A DNA stretch of 64,000 nucleotides, taken from contig OU015539.1 in assembly GCA_907165065.1 (NCBI GenBank), positions 13,174,816 through 13,238,815 on the forward strand. Direction: 5' to 3'. Positions 13,720 through 26,625 of the stretch are shown here, in pieces. Source of the DNA: Caprimulgus europaeus (Eukaryota; Chordata; Aves; Caprimulgiformes; Caprimulgidae). Within the stretch, counting starts at the first letter, position 1, and the number at the start of each line of letters is the position of its first letter. The notes below the pieces were generated by a model that ran no database searches, was not told the origin of the DNA, and was given only the letters and a program-made list of their open reading frames with translations. The position numbers and the translations under genes are program-made.

Positions 13720-16689
13720 TAGTTAGTGGGTTTAGATTTTCCACCCACAGCCTGTACTAGTTGGAAGGAAGGTAAAAACTGTCACTGATTTAGGGGAAAA
13801 CATCTAAGAAAATATTAGAAAGATACTGCCCACCTGACTTGCCAAGAAGGTCCAGAATGCAGGACTCTCTAACAGACACCAAAGTGACACATGGACTGAG
13901 AAGCCTCTGTTCCCACAAACATACATCCACGAGCAGATAGGTCTTTGATTCTAACGAGGATAAACCAGTATTTACAGATACATTTGTGCTCCCACTGTTG
14001 TTGTATCTTCCTGTACTGAATTACAAATATCCTAGGATCCTCTGCTGATAACTGAGGAAATTTGTGTCAATTCTATGAAGACATAAAAAGATTTCAAAAA
14101 GTTAAGTAGAACGGTCAAGGTATGTTAAAGGTTAACACAAACATTTGAACACATGATGGGATAAAAATGCCTGCTTCTGGAGGACAGAAGTGGAGAGCAG
14201 CAAGGAAAGAGTGTAAAGGATACTTCAAGGGGAAAATGCTAGGAAACAGCTGACAAAGGAATTCAAAGAGAAAAGCAAGAAGTGATTCACAGGCAATCAA
14301 TCAAATTTCAGAGCTGGAGAATTCTGGATGACAGATTTCTAGAAATAAAACTTTTTCAGAAATAAAAGTTTCATGTGTGACTGTCCCCCGTCCCTTTGTA
14401 CAGATACTCAGAAAGAAGGTAAGGAGTTTGATTTCTGAACCTTTGATTACTGGCCTGCCCTGGCTGAGATAATAAAAGTAAAGTTTAGTTGAGTTAATCC
14501 AGTTTGGATGTATATTGATTTTTGTTGATGTTGTTGCTAGCAACACTGCTATGGCATACTTTCTGTCTTCTTGGGCAAGCAGAAAGCATCCTGGGAAGGA
14601 GAAGATATATGGCAAGGGAAAGAACAGGATGGCATCTCTGAGGTTGGGTAAAGGAAACATAGGCTTTGATGATACAACTGTAAAAACACCTGTAAATCCC
14701 ATGTCTTTCTGGTCTGCTTTGTTATACAGATTTGGTAGCAGTCCTCAAAACTGAGTTCTCTCTAGTCAAGCAGACTGCCTGTAGGAGCACAGCTCAAGGA
14801 TTCAACCACACTTAGTGGTTAGCCTTAATTAGATTCAACATCTAAACGTATTTCCTCAGGGAAACTGTCACAGAGACAAGACAGTCTTTTTATTTTTATT
14901 AAAAAAACAACCAACCAAAAAACCCTGAAGCACAGTTTCCTTTTAACAGCAGAAAGATAGTAAAACATACAAATAAATATATAAGGACCACAGAATGTCT
15001 CTCCTATCTACAGTATTTTAACCTGGAAACTGAGACTCATTCTAAGTCATCACAGAGTGGAGTGCCTGGAGTTTAACTGATAATCTTTCTATTCAGCACG
15101 TGTTGGTACACAACTGTGTACCTTTGAGTGAAGCCTGAACTGCTGTCTTCAGAGCAGATGATTCAGGTAATGTTTTGCAATTAGCCCATACTGGGTACCA
15201 CAGGATTGTTCACTCCAGCTTGCTTCCTCACAGCCCTACCATCACAATACATTATGATATGCATACACAAAACATTACAATAATACAATTATGAAGTAAC
15301 CACCCTAGAAACTGTAAAGTAGATAATCAACATGCCAGGATACTAGAAATTAAGGTTGCTTTGTTGTTGGTGGTGTTTTTGTTGTTGTTGTTAACAGACT
15401 GAAGTCATGTTCAACTCACTCAAAATCTTAGCTCTCCCGTGGAAAGACATATAAAATATTAAATCCCTAGACAACAGAGAGAAACCCAAACAAATTCCTC
15501 CATCCTACATTGTCACCAGGATTACAAATCAACTAATTACAATGCAAGAATATGAACTAAATTGCTTCCAGACAGTGTGCAAAGTTAAAACTGTTCTATA
15601 CTGAAGGTTCATTTTTTATGCATGCTGTCCTGTACTAGGCATAAATATCTTTTCCTGTACAACTATTAAAAGTACTTTCAGGTATACTACTCTGCACATT
15701 TCTCAGGAATTATAAATTTGTACATTTGAAATTGAGAATTCTTAATTAAATTACACATAGTTAGAGACTGTCTTTTGGTGTCCTACAATTTTAAAGTAAT
15801 TTAAAAAATACAGTAGTTGCCTATTTACATGTTGAAAAATTGAACTTTAAAATGGAAACAGTTATGGTTCCAATCTGCTACTCATAACATACAAAAATAA
15901 CAGATACACATAATTCCAGTAGGCACTGTACTTTATTATATTAGCCTTTACCAAGAAAAACATTTTCAAGTAATTTTTCTGACTAGAAGTTTATGAACTA
16001 AAGTTGGAAAGGTGGTCTATAAATCAAGTAAACAACTTCACTATCAATGACTTTCTCCCTTGCTTCCCAGTATCTATTGCACACAGAGACTTCATTAAAG
16101 TGAATTGCAAAAAAAATTATACAACAATATTTGCCTTTCATGTTGCAGTTTTAATTTACTTCAATATATTATCACACATTTCCAAATTGGTAATCAGCAA
16201 CCTTAAATTTAGAATTCCTTACCTTTTTTCACCAACAAAAATTAGAAAGTACCAAAAAAAATTTGTTCTTTTAATAATATTGTGAGTAGTAGTTTCATTG
16301 AAAACAAAACAAAGTTAATTATACTGCTATCCATGAACAAAAAAGCTGGAAGCTACAAAATCACCCTTAAAAATAAAAAATAGCCTTTGCCTGTATGTTA
16401 ATTTCATTACGTATCTAAAAGATTACGTTATCTCTGTTCAATTGCTCAAGAGTTCAACACTCAGAATCAATTTTTATGGCCCACAAATAATACATTTAGT
16501 AATTTTTAGTTGTGTTACAGAATGACCAAAGACTAGAAACCCCAACCCACAATTGCATCCCATTCTACCAGATACTACTCATATGGACAGCAGATACACA
16601 GTAAAATAGTCTGAAGTTTAAAAGACAAGAGAAACAGAAGGTACAAGGAAAGAATGTAACACTTAAATAAAAGTATGGAATATGGGGAA

Positions 16690-16790
16690 AAGAAAGAGTA
16701 AGCAAATGGCTCATGGTCACAGAGGAAGACCATGGCAGGGCCAGAAATTATACCAGATCTCACATTGCCTCTAACACAAAAGAATTCCTG
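16690..16790 (-). repeat. MIR-like SINE remnant, reverse orientation
   Basis: The order CATGGTCACAGAGGAAG, then CATGGCAGGGCCAGAAATTA, then CAGATCTCACATTGCCTCT resembles the reverse complement of the MIR/core-SINE (aaggtcacacag...gcagagccaggaattgaac...cagatctcc). It is diverged and partial. Confidence 0.5.
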
Positions 16791-19594
16791 TCTGCATACA
16801 TACAGCTTTGCTTGCCTTCCTTCAGGTCTTAGGCCTTATTAAAACTCAGAGTGAGATAAACAAGATATTTAGGACCTTTACTCACTTCTTCAAATTAAAA
16901 TCTGATCATTAATAGGCTAAGCAGGAAGTCCCAAGCATCACCTGTTAAGATGAGCATGTGAGCTTGTCTCTTACTTGCTGCCACCAACAGCTTGATTTCA
17001 CTCAGTGTGTATGGAAGAAAACTTAAAGTAACAAATTTTCATCCAGTGAGTAAAGGAAGAAAATATAATATGAAAGTTTCCTTTGACATCTTAGAATGGG
17101 AATCGCATAATTATGACAAGGGAAATTAATTGCTAGGATTAATCCCATGTCCTCACTGCAAGAAATACATAGTATACAATATATAAAATACACAATATAT
17201 ATAATCCCACTACACTATAATAATTGTATCAGAGTACACAAATATTTGCATTCTTAACTGGTTTTATATATATGTATATTTATATGTGAGGAGACACAGG
17301 AAAACAAATATATATAGTATATAGACACACTGATATGTATACTTGCTGAAGAAATCAAAACATTCTGAAAGAACAAAAAAATACCTTGCTTGACCACACT
17401 CATTCTCTGTTAACAAACTGTTAATTCAGACTTTTCTTAGGAAAATAGTTATGAGTTTTACTACAAATATTTTTTGAAAGGAAAACCTTTGTTCAGCAGA
17501 TTCCCAACATTTTCCTTCTATTTGAATAGATATATATCTTTTTGTTTAAGCATTTTAACATTTATAATCTCAAAAATAATACCTGCATAAGTAAAAACAA
17601 TTCACAGCATTCTAGCACTTATGAGTGCAATTAGTGCCTGTTATACAAAGAGCTAACAGAGGCCAGCATAATAAAAAAAGGAGTTTAATTCTTTATGGTC
17701 TTTCTTTTCCTATGTCAGACTGTGCAATGCTCTCTTTCATTTGCTATTTCTCTAATCCTAATCCTTTCCTCCATGACAGAAGCTACTAGTTTTGTGGCAG
17801 TCAAAGCAAAACTGATCAGCAGTACAGGCATATTCTCAGAGAAGGTCAAACCAGGCATGGAAATAAGGAAATCAAAGCCCACTCCAAGATCCAGCACTGT
17901 GCTTTACCACGACTTCAGGCAAAGCTTCCCTTCTCGCCTCTGTGTTGTACTCTTTGACCAACACCTTTGTTCTGCTTCAAACGTGCACAGGTACTACCAT
18001 TACTGTCATCAAACTGCTGTTAAGACCAAGTATTCACAAACTGACAGTTTGAAATAATGCCAATACTGTTTTGCAGACATGCTAAACAAGATAAACTATT
18101 TATTCTATTGAGCTCCGTATCGAACTAGAGCCACCAAAGCCCTAACAGAATTTTGCAGCGATGTACCTACTTTCCCTGACAGGTAAATTCCGAACAGCCT
18201 TTCAACCAAAGGTGAGATTTTATTTTAGATATAACCTATCCTTATTCTTCTGCTGTATTTCTGCAGGTATATTTGCTCACTGTTGTAATTTATCTATCAT
18301 CAGATTATGTTTTGTTCTTTGTTTTGTCCAGCAGAGATCTTGTTGTTGCCCAAAGGCAACAGCCAGAACAACAAACAGTTCCAAATAAGTAACTCTTATA
18401 CAGCCTTGGACGTGCTAAAAAATTACCTCCTAAAGCCCGATCACAAGTGAAATGTGTTTGAACTTTGTCAGACCTTAAAAGGAAAAGTTTTAATTTATTC
18501 TGACATAAACATGATGAAATCTAGATTTAAACCTTTTTTATTTTTTTTAACAAAGTGCCATCACTGTAAGACAGAACTAAATGTCCTATTTCTCAGTGGT
18601 GCTCAAGGAGAACACTGTTCATTTAAAAACAGAAAGGACGTGTATGAAATAAAATGCATAGACTTCTCAAATAGAAGGAATGATAAAACAGCAGATCCAG
18701 TGCTGTTCCTTTCTACTTTTGCCAGTCCACAGTTCTCCTGATTTGTATTATCTAGATTCCTGCCACTGATAAGTCTGTTTGCTACTGCATTTGACATGAA
18801 AATTAACAGAAGACTAATTCTAGGAATATAATGAGCATCCTTCTAGAAGTATATCACACAGAGTTGTGGGGTTTTTTCCTCAATACATCAAATATTTTCC
18901 TCCTAAATATCAAGGAGATAATAGACATCCATTACCTAAATTACTTTTTAGAAGTCCAGGTCCCCAGCATTTCTCCATGTTTAAGGACAGCTGGCCATCA
19001 GTAGGGAACAGAGGGTTGAAACTGTTAAAATAATTGACAGGACACTGTGCAGACCCCAAAAGGCTTTCTTGAATGGGTGTCGCCTAAATAAAATATTACA
19101 GCTTTCCCCTGAGTTTATAATATGCAAGATACAATCCAATGGCTTGTTCAATACTAGCATTTTCCTTCCCTTCTGTTTTTGTGCCTTTTTTTTTTTCTTT
19201 AGTATACATTTGGATCTATGCCCTTAAATCTCAGAATATATAGTAAGAGCTTATCCAATAAACACTTTTCCAAATGTCCTCAAACATGTCACATAGCTCA
19301 CAAAACACGCAAACAAATGGCTGTTGCATCGAAGTGTTCAGCATCTTTAACACTTTTAATAGCAAAATAAATTCGTTTAATCAGTTGCAGAGATCAGCCT
19401 ATATTGGTACATCTAAATACAACTAGTTAAGCAGCATGCCATCAGTGTGGTTTTCAGACTCACTAAGCATAGAGTACTGAAAGACGTCACCTTTTTGGAA
19501 GAGCAGTATTGCCTTGCACAAACCTTTCAAAAATTATAAACCAAATTTGTAATATCCCATCAAGTGCTGCCAGTATACCATCTTTGCTGTACCT

Positions 19595-19735
19595 ACAGAG
19601 AAACAGAGACACAGAACAAGGACTTGATTTACCCCATTCACAAAGAATGTCTGTAGCATAACTGCGAGGAAAACTCTGGCCTCTTGAATCCTTACGCCCT
19701 AACCACTTGACCACATAAACACCCCTCTGCTCCTT
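19595..19735 (-). repeat. MIR-like SINE remnant with tRNA-derived head, reverse orientation
   Basis: Reads as a reverse-complement MIR-like element: CTACAGAGAAACAGAGACACAG, a middle with AACTCTGGCCTC, and then GCCCTAACCACTTGACCAC. The last part is the tRNA-derived 5' head (complement of a GTGGTCAAGTGGTTAGGGC type sequence). The head makes the assignment stronger than for the other copies. Confidence 0.6.
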
Positions 19736-22700
19736 AATAATTATTTCCTAAGAAACTGTAGCATTGATAGACTGAAACAACTCTTCAGCTGCTTATACTT
19801 ACAGATATAAACAGTACACAGTTCATAATCCATCTGGAGTTTTCGGAAGGTTTTGATGTCAATGCTGTTCAAACACATCCTTTAAAATGTTGAGTCTATA
19901 ATCCCTCAATATGTGTCTGATAAAGAATTTCTTATTGATTTGAGGTCAGGATTTCAGCATAGTGTAACTCACGTAAACTTAAGGCTTTTTATGTTTCTTC
20001 TCCTTTGTCTGGCTGCTCCCTTTTCACTTTTAAACATGCAATCTGTGATCCACGAGACTTAGAAAAAAATCCCAAACTGTTTTCCTTGTAATTCAGTACA
20101 TCCAGATAAAACCATGCTAGAAGGTTATTATTGATGCCCTGTTTGCTCATGCCATATGCACAATCTATTGTATATAATCCCTGGATGTTCTGAAGAATCA
20201 TTGCTAAAATTAAAGAACCTTCCTTTGAACTTAAAGTTTTGTTGAGAGAAAGCCATCTGCTAATAGAAGAAAAGCTTAGAAAAAACTGCAGAAAACTGTA
20301 CTTCCTTACTGTTACTACTTTTGCAAAATAGCCACAAAAAAATCATGCCAGGTAACCGCAACAGATTGGTTCAGATGCCTGAGATTAACACTCACAGTAC
20401 TTTCCTGAGAGGTATCTTGCCCTCCTTAACACATAGACAGTTGCATCATTAACTCATTAAGTTTATTTTAAAATTGTTCTCCCTATTTGCTTGATACGCT
20501 GCAACTAACAGTCTGTTTTGTAAACTAAGCAAGTTTATTCTTGGTCTGTGTTCATGCAATGCTTAAGATTTGTCTACCTACAAAAGTTATGCTTAATTAC
20601 ACTCATTTAATTTAATCAGCTCAAGCCCTGTACTGTGATGAGATAAGGTTGCTTCCTACATGTGAAGTTCCTCTTGTTAGGGAAGACAGACACGGCCCTT
20701 TTATACTATTACAATTGTATCCACCTCCAGGTTACACCTGCAGAATTATTTAAATATAACATAATACACAGTCAAAGCACCTACACTGCTCTAGAACCCA
20801 TGTTTACAACAGAACACACATCTGAAAGAGTAGATGGTCCTTAGAAATTTTGGTAAGATATTTCATTAAGAATTAAAATACTCTTATTTTTTATGTATAC
20901 TATTTTAGAGCTGATGGAAAGATCCAGATGTAATACTCAGTCTCTACCAGAAGAGAAAATGGTATGAGCACTGTCAGAACCAGCTTCCTGAGTTTCTGTG
21001 CCATCCCAATAGCAGAGAGGGTGTCTCAGTTTTCACAGCAAACAATTCCTAACTTTGAATGCTTTTAAATAGCATTCAAGATATATTTTCTGTTTATAAA
21101 ACTGAAAGCCTGAAGATGCAATGTCACTTGAGATAACAAATCCTTGTAAATAATTGAAATTTCAGAAAGTACTGAAAATGTTCTAGAATTTACTTCAACT
21201 TAGGATGAGATTGTTCAGTATTTTGTGAAATCTAATGGCTCTTTGCTACATGATAGCACTGCCACTGAACTATAAAAACAATGTGAAGCATTAATAATTT
21301 GAAATTTTCTTAATGGAAATATCTAATAAGAAACTAGTAATTGATGACATTGCTATTTTTGTAATTGAACAGTGATCTCCATTCTAGGGCACTAAGAACA
21401 GAGGAAAAGTAAAATTTAGGTATTACAAAGCCCTAGAATATGTAATTTCAGCAATGGAATTTCAACCGATAGAAATAGTTCCAAAGAACAAATTGCTCTG
21501 TAAGCAATGGAAATGTTCACAGCGTGGCTACCAGTTGGTTTGTGCTGTATCACACTCGTGGGTCCAACCACAATAATTGCCATTTCCTGCCTGTATGTCC
21601 TGTGGCCTCTCCCTCCACTCTCCCCTGACCACGGGTAACACCACGAGCTCTGGCTCCCTTCAGCGCTTCACCAGGGAAAGCAGCTGGGTACTCAGCTAGG
21701 AGCTGGGCGAGATGCAACACGTGAAATGAAGAAATGAAGCTGCCTGGTGGGCTACAGATACTGCTGCAGTCACTCCGCAGTCTTAGCTGCACAGAGGAAC
21801 ACTTTGGATCACTCTCTTTCCCTACCAGTCTTTCTGAAGTTTGTAGAAACTTGAAACTTTTCAGACACTGTCCCACTGTCAAATTCTATTGAAATCAGCC
21901 AACACTTTCTGAGATACAGACTGGCATGAACATTGCAGATGTGCTTCTACCAGAAATGAGACTGAAATATACTTGACAATGAAGATAAATATATCTATTT
22001 TTTCTGGAGATAAGCAATTGTCCTGCTTTTCTGCTCCCAGATTCCCAAACTTTGTCCCTCTATGTCTGGATAATACAAGAGGTCTCACATTGCACAATCA
22101 CAATAGCTGATAGTAGAATGCTATATCCACAGATTTGTTAAATTCCACCATCATCAATATTTCTAAGCAATCTTCTACTTCAGTAGCATAAAAACATTAC
22201 TAACTACATGGATATGACAAGAACATTTTAAATGCTATCAGACTGTAAAAGCAGTATGTCATGGACTCCTGGAACACTGGGCAACAGGTTATGGAATATC
22301 CTATACGAGTTTTCAATTTTGGATAAATAACATTGTTTGCATATGGAAATTTTTAGGTAGAATATTATTTCTTCTCAAAATGCCTGTAGATTCAGAAAGG
22401 CAAAAACACACTGACATGTAAGAGTTAGGTATATATGCAAATGACAGAGGGCATGCAAAAGATTGTGTATTGTTACTCATGTATTATATACAGAGTATAT
22501 ATGCAGAGTCATGTATGAATTGAATATCTTATGAAATTCAGTGTAAGATAATGAAAATACAGAAAGATTTACAGATGAGCATTTAGGCTTCTCACTCTAA
22601 TTCCTGTTATCCACTCTAAAGCAAAAATAGACTGAAATGGCCACAGTTGTCTTCAACAGATATAACTTTTTTTTAACTAGATCTATGAATGTTACACATA

Positions 22701-25700
22701 GTCTAAACTTTCATGCTATAAATCACTTCAGAAATAACGATGGATTTATAACACTCCTCTAGCGCAGACAAGTGCTACTCTAATCCAAACCACTGGGATC
22801 AGGCAGGTTGCATGATACACCCTCACTCAGGACTGTTCAGATCCACCTAAGCATCAGCGCTGAAAGTTATTAGCAAGGCATAAAGCATTTGGAACTGTAG
22901 TATCTTTACTATTGTTCATATTTAAAATATCTTTTAAAATCTTTTGTAACTTGCTGAAGTTTTATTAAGGAACAATTATTGGTTATTAAATTGCTCTACA
23001 GGACAACACTGCACGCTCTTAAAGGCTTGGGTGGCCTAACAGTCTGTGACTGCTCTCAGACTTCACTTGCTGGCTATATTTACCTTACTTCTACCATTTC
23101 ATATGGAATTATTTGTTGGTTTCAGTGCCATTCCTTCCTCTGAGCCAGCGCTTTCATTTTATCTAATTTTTATCTTTCAGATTCATTCTGCCTCTTCAAG
23201 GGATAAAGAAATTGAGGAACTAACTCCAAATGTAACTTCATACGGTTTCCATCTCTTTATGATAACCCTCTAGATTAGCAGGCACATTCTGAAAAGCACA
23301 ATGATAGATTCCTTTGTATAGTGGTCTCTCTTCAGATCTCACAAATAAGTGCCAAAAAAATTCTTAAGTAATACAACATTTCAGCTTAGATGGTCACAAA
23401 TTAACCGGAGAGGGGTGTATGTTAGTTTAAACAAATTACTCACATTTTCCATTTTTGGTCCATAGCATAAAAAATTAGATAGTTAATTTTAAATGCAATA
23501 CTTCGTGCAGCGTGCAAATCATGTCTGTATGTCAAAGTAAAATAACAAACCTAATGAGGAATGTTAAAAAAGCAAGACCCATTAGTTTAAAGATACATGG
23601 AAGCAGCCAAAGATGACAAACATGCATAAAATTCAAAACATGATGGAAAAGGGAACAGGCACTGAACCACATAAATCAGTGTTTTGAATTCTATTTCTCT
23701 GTGGGTATAATTGTACCTTAGTTTCTTATAATGATTTATTGAGGTAAATAGTCTGTATGGTTTAACAGCTACAGCTTCAAAGTGTCAGGCACAGACTCTC
23801 CTTTATTCATGAAGCAGCTGAGTATTGGGATGTGAATTAGCTTCTGTATTCTGGGACTTGGCAAAGTTTGTTTTTAAGGTCCTTATAAAGGATTCATGTT
23901 GATGCAGCTATTCAAATGTGAAAAACACTGTGCTGTAATGGATGAAATAGAAAAGCTTTACAGTGATTCTGGAGGCAAAAAAGTAAAAACACTGAAATAA
24001 ACCATTCACAATTACCTTCAGCAAAAGAAAGGAATGCCCCATAGTTAATTTCAATACATTATATCATTTTGAAGAACACAGAAAAAAAAAAATTCTTTAT
24101 GTAGTACAAAAGTTTGATGGGATTCCAGAATTTACTTTTAAGTTAAAATAAAATAAAGTACAAAAAAGAAATGGTAGAAGTTTAAGCTGTGATATTAACA
24201 TTTTGGGTTGATTGCCAAACCACACGTTCTATTTCCCTCAGACCAGGATAAACCAACCATTAACTAATCAAAAGAATCATCACCCATGAAAGCTATGATG
24301 GCATTTTAACAGTTCTTAATCTATTAATAAGAAAGAATAATTTGCAAAATATATTCCCTCTTCTGTTTACATTCATAGGGCCATTCTTAGCAGAAATTAT
24401 ATGTAGACTCCCATGGTGTAGAAACCCTATGAAAGCCATGAAAATTCACTAAGCTTCCTTACGTACTGTGCCAAGATGTTCAGCAGGAACTTTGGTCGTT
24501 GCCAAGAAACACGTGTGCCTCAGATACAGAAGCTCTGCATGTACCGGTATTTCAACATTCCTGGAGAGAAATGTGACCCCTCGATGCATACACTGGTTTG
24601 CTGGCATGCTCGCATTCCTCCCCATCTGTCAGAGTGGCATTCTGCCTTCTCACAAGGTGGGATGCCAGTTTTGGAGCACAGGTGCCAACCAAATATAGGT
24701 TCAGACTAATACTCTGCAAAATGTGGCAAATGACATTTCACCTGCACGAAGATTGTCCTACCTCTGACCCATGCCAAATTAGGATTGCATGCTTCATTAG
24801 CAAAGGGGGTCATCAGCTGAAAATCATAGGCAGCACCAGAAATGCTGGTTTTCCATATAATGTCTCCTAGCTGAGAGTCTTCAGCACTGAGGTTTCATTT
24901 ACAATACTCCAAATTTTCCTAACATTGCGGACATACAGCCCTTCTGAGAAAGCTGCAACAGACCATGGACAGAGATCTGTTGAATTCATCCTCCCAGACT
25001 CATTTCTGACAAATTCCTTCTTAAAAGGGGCAAATGAATTAACAGTGGGAGAAAGTGGTAAGTAAAGATTTGTGTTACCTCTAAGGCGGTTTGCTAACAA
25101 CACAAAGAAAACTACCTTTACTATGACTGTTAAAAAACCCAAACCAAAACCACTTGTAATCTACCACCAAATTGCTGATATAATTCTAAAATTCTTACAT
25201 TCTAATAAAATATTTTATTATAAAAATTGACATATGATTAAAAAGTGAGGTTAGCTTTTAGTTTGAGAATTTATGTACATGTGAAAGTCCACGACTCATG
25301 AACAACCATTGTACGAAAACCACTCAATGTACAATGACAACACTGGATAATATTAAATGGTGTTTCAGTATCCTCAGAATAAAGTATATTTTGAAGTCTT
25401 TCTTAGTGAAAATATTCCACACTAAATTAATCTAAAAAGAAAAGTTAAATACTCAGTTGATCAATAAACAGAATAACCACCAAGTAGAGTTGGTTTCGCT
25501 TACAAATTAGTGTAGCCTATTTTATTTATAAATGTACAAAACAGAAATTAAGCATAGCTAGTCTAAAAAAAATTATCTGCTTTCAGGAAACAATTAACTC
25601 TCCCTTCATTGGTAATTTACTATGATTTCTGTAATTTATTTATCCCAGGATGCACCTGATATATCATCAGCTTTAGGTGATTTTGTTAAACTGACTATCC

Positions 25701-25811
25701 AAAAATGGGAGTCATATAATGCATAATTCTGCATTATTTAAGCTATTCAGAAGGCATGCCACTGCTATTCCCAAATGACAACCTCGAAGCTATTAATTCT
25801 TACTAGCACAA

Positions 25812-25858
25812 AATTATAATTCAATACATTGAATTCCATAATTATAATTCAATACATT
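25812..25858. repeat. 28-bp-period direct repeat beside a CR1 element
   Basis: AATTATAATTCAATACATT occurs at 25812-25830 and again, identical, at 25840-25858, separated by GAATTCCAT. It lies immediately upstream of the CR1 insertion. It may be a small tandem duplication of the target region. Confidence 0.85.
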
Positions 25859-25894
25859 AAGATGCAGAGCCTTGCATCTGAGATGGAATAACCC

Positions 25895-26625
25895 CATGCA
25901 ACAGTACAGGCTGGGGGCCAACTGGCTAGAAAGCCTATCTGTGAGGAAAAAACTGGAGGTCTCCATGGACAAGAAGCTGATCACCAGCCAGCAGTGTGCC
26001 CTGGCAGCAAAGGCAGCCAGCAGCATCCTGGGCTGTTTTAACAGGAGCACTGCCGGCAGATTGAGGGACCTGATAATTTCCCTCTTTCTGGCACTTGTGA
26101 GATTGCACCAGGAGCAATGTCTCCTGCCCTGGTCCTCCCAGGGCAAGACAGATATTGAAACAGTAAGGCAAGTCCGGTAGAGACAGCAAGACAACTAGGA
26201 GGCTGCGGCACGATACACAAGCAGTGGAGAGAGCTGGGTTTGCACAGCCTGGGGAACAGCGGGTGAAGGTGAGAGCTTAGTGCTGCCTGCAACTGCCTAA
26301 TAAGGGGGTGTAGGGAAGCTGGAACAAGGCTCCTCGCAGAGGTGCGCAGTGACATAATAAGAGGTGATGGACGCAAGCTGAAATATGGGAAATTCTAATT
26401 CAACATAAAGAAAAAAAAATTACCTTGAGGGTGGTCAAAGACTGGGCCAGGTTGCCAAGAAACACTGTGGTATGACCATCCTTGGAGTTACTCCAACTTG
26501 ACTGGAAATGGCCCTCTGCAACCTGCTGTAATTGGAGCTGCATCGAGCAAGAGGTAGGACTAGATGACCCCTGGTGGTCCTTTCCAGTGTACATAATGCT
26601 GTGTTTCTGTGATATACGTGGTATG
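25895..26625 (+). mobile_element. CR1 LINE fragment (3' part of ORF2 plus 3' end)
   Basis: Degenerate + strand translation keeps CR1 reverse-transcriptase C-terminal features: DKKLITSQQCALAAKAASSILGC is followed by an LVR block. The DNA then continues with AGAGGTGATGGACGCAAGCTGAAAT and ends with TAGATGACCCCTGGTGGTCCTTTCCAGTG and TTCTGTGAT-like text, the usual CR1 3' end. Internal stops and indels show it is dead. It is typical of bird genomes, where CR1 copies are mostly 5'-truncated. Confidence 0.9.

Larger units (their letters stand above)
3140..25810. other. Long AT-rich non-coding stretch
   Basis: About 22.7 kb without any recognisable exon. All reading frames are short (under 135 codons) and without domain features. 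It contains MIR-like SINE remnants near 8.0, 16.7 and 19.65 kb. Simple repeats include an (AAAT)n run at 13697-13718, GTT-rich sequence at 15363-15390 and TA-rich stretches at 17.16-17.34 kb. By synteny it would be SOX6 5' intron or upstream DNA and may hold conserved enhancers, which cannot be told from one sequence. Confidence 0.7.

Noticed and set aside
14301..14702. 133-codon - strand frame
   Set aside because: Hydrophobic, unpatterned translation in AT-rich DNA; no family features or promoter.
19700..19725. tRNA-like text (CCTAACCACTTGACC complement)
   Set aside because: It is the tRNA-derived head of a SINE remnant, without the rest of a tRNA cloverleaf.
25814..26376. Five overlapping 84-126-codon frames
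   Set aside because: They lie in or across a degenerate CR1 element and are not host genes.
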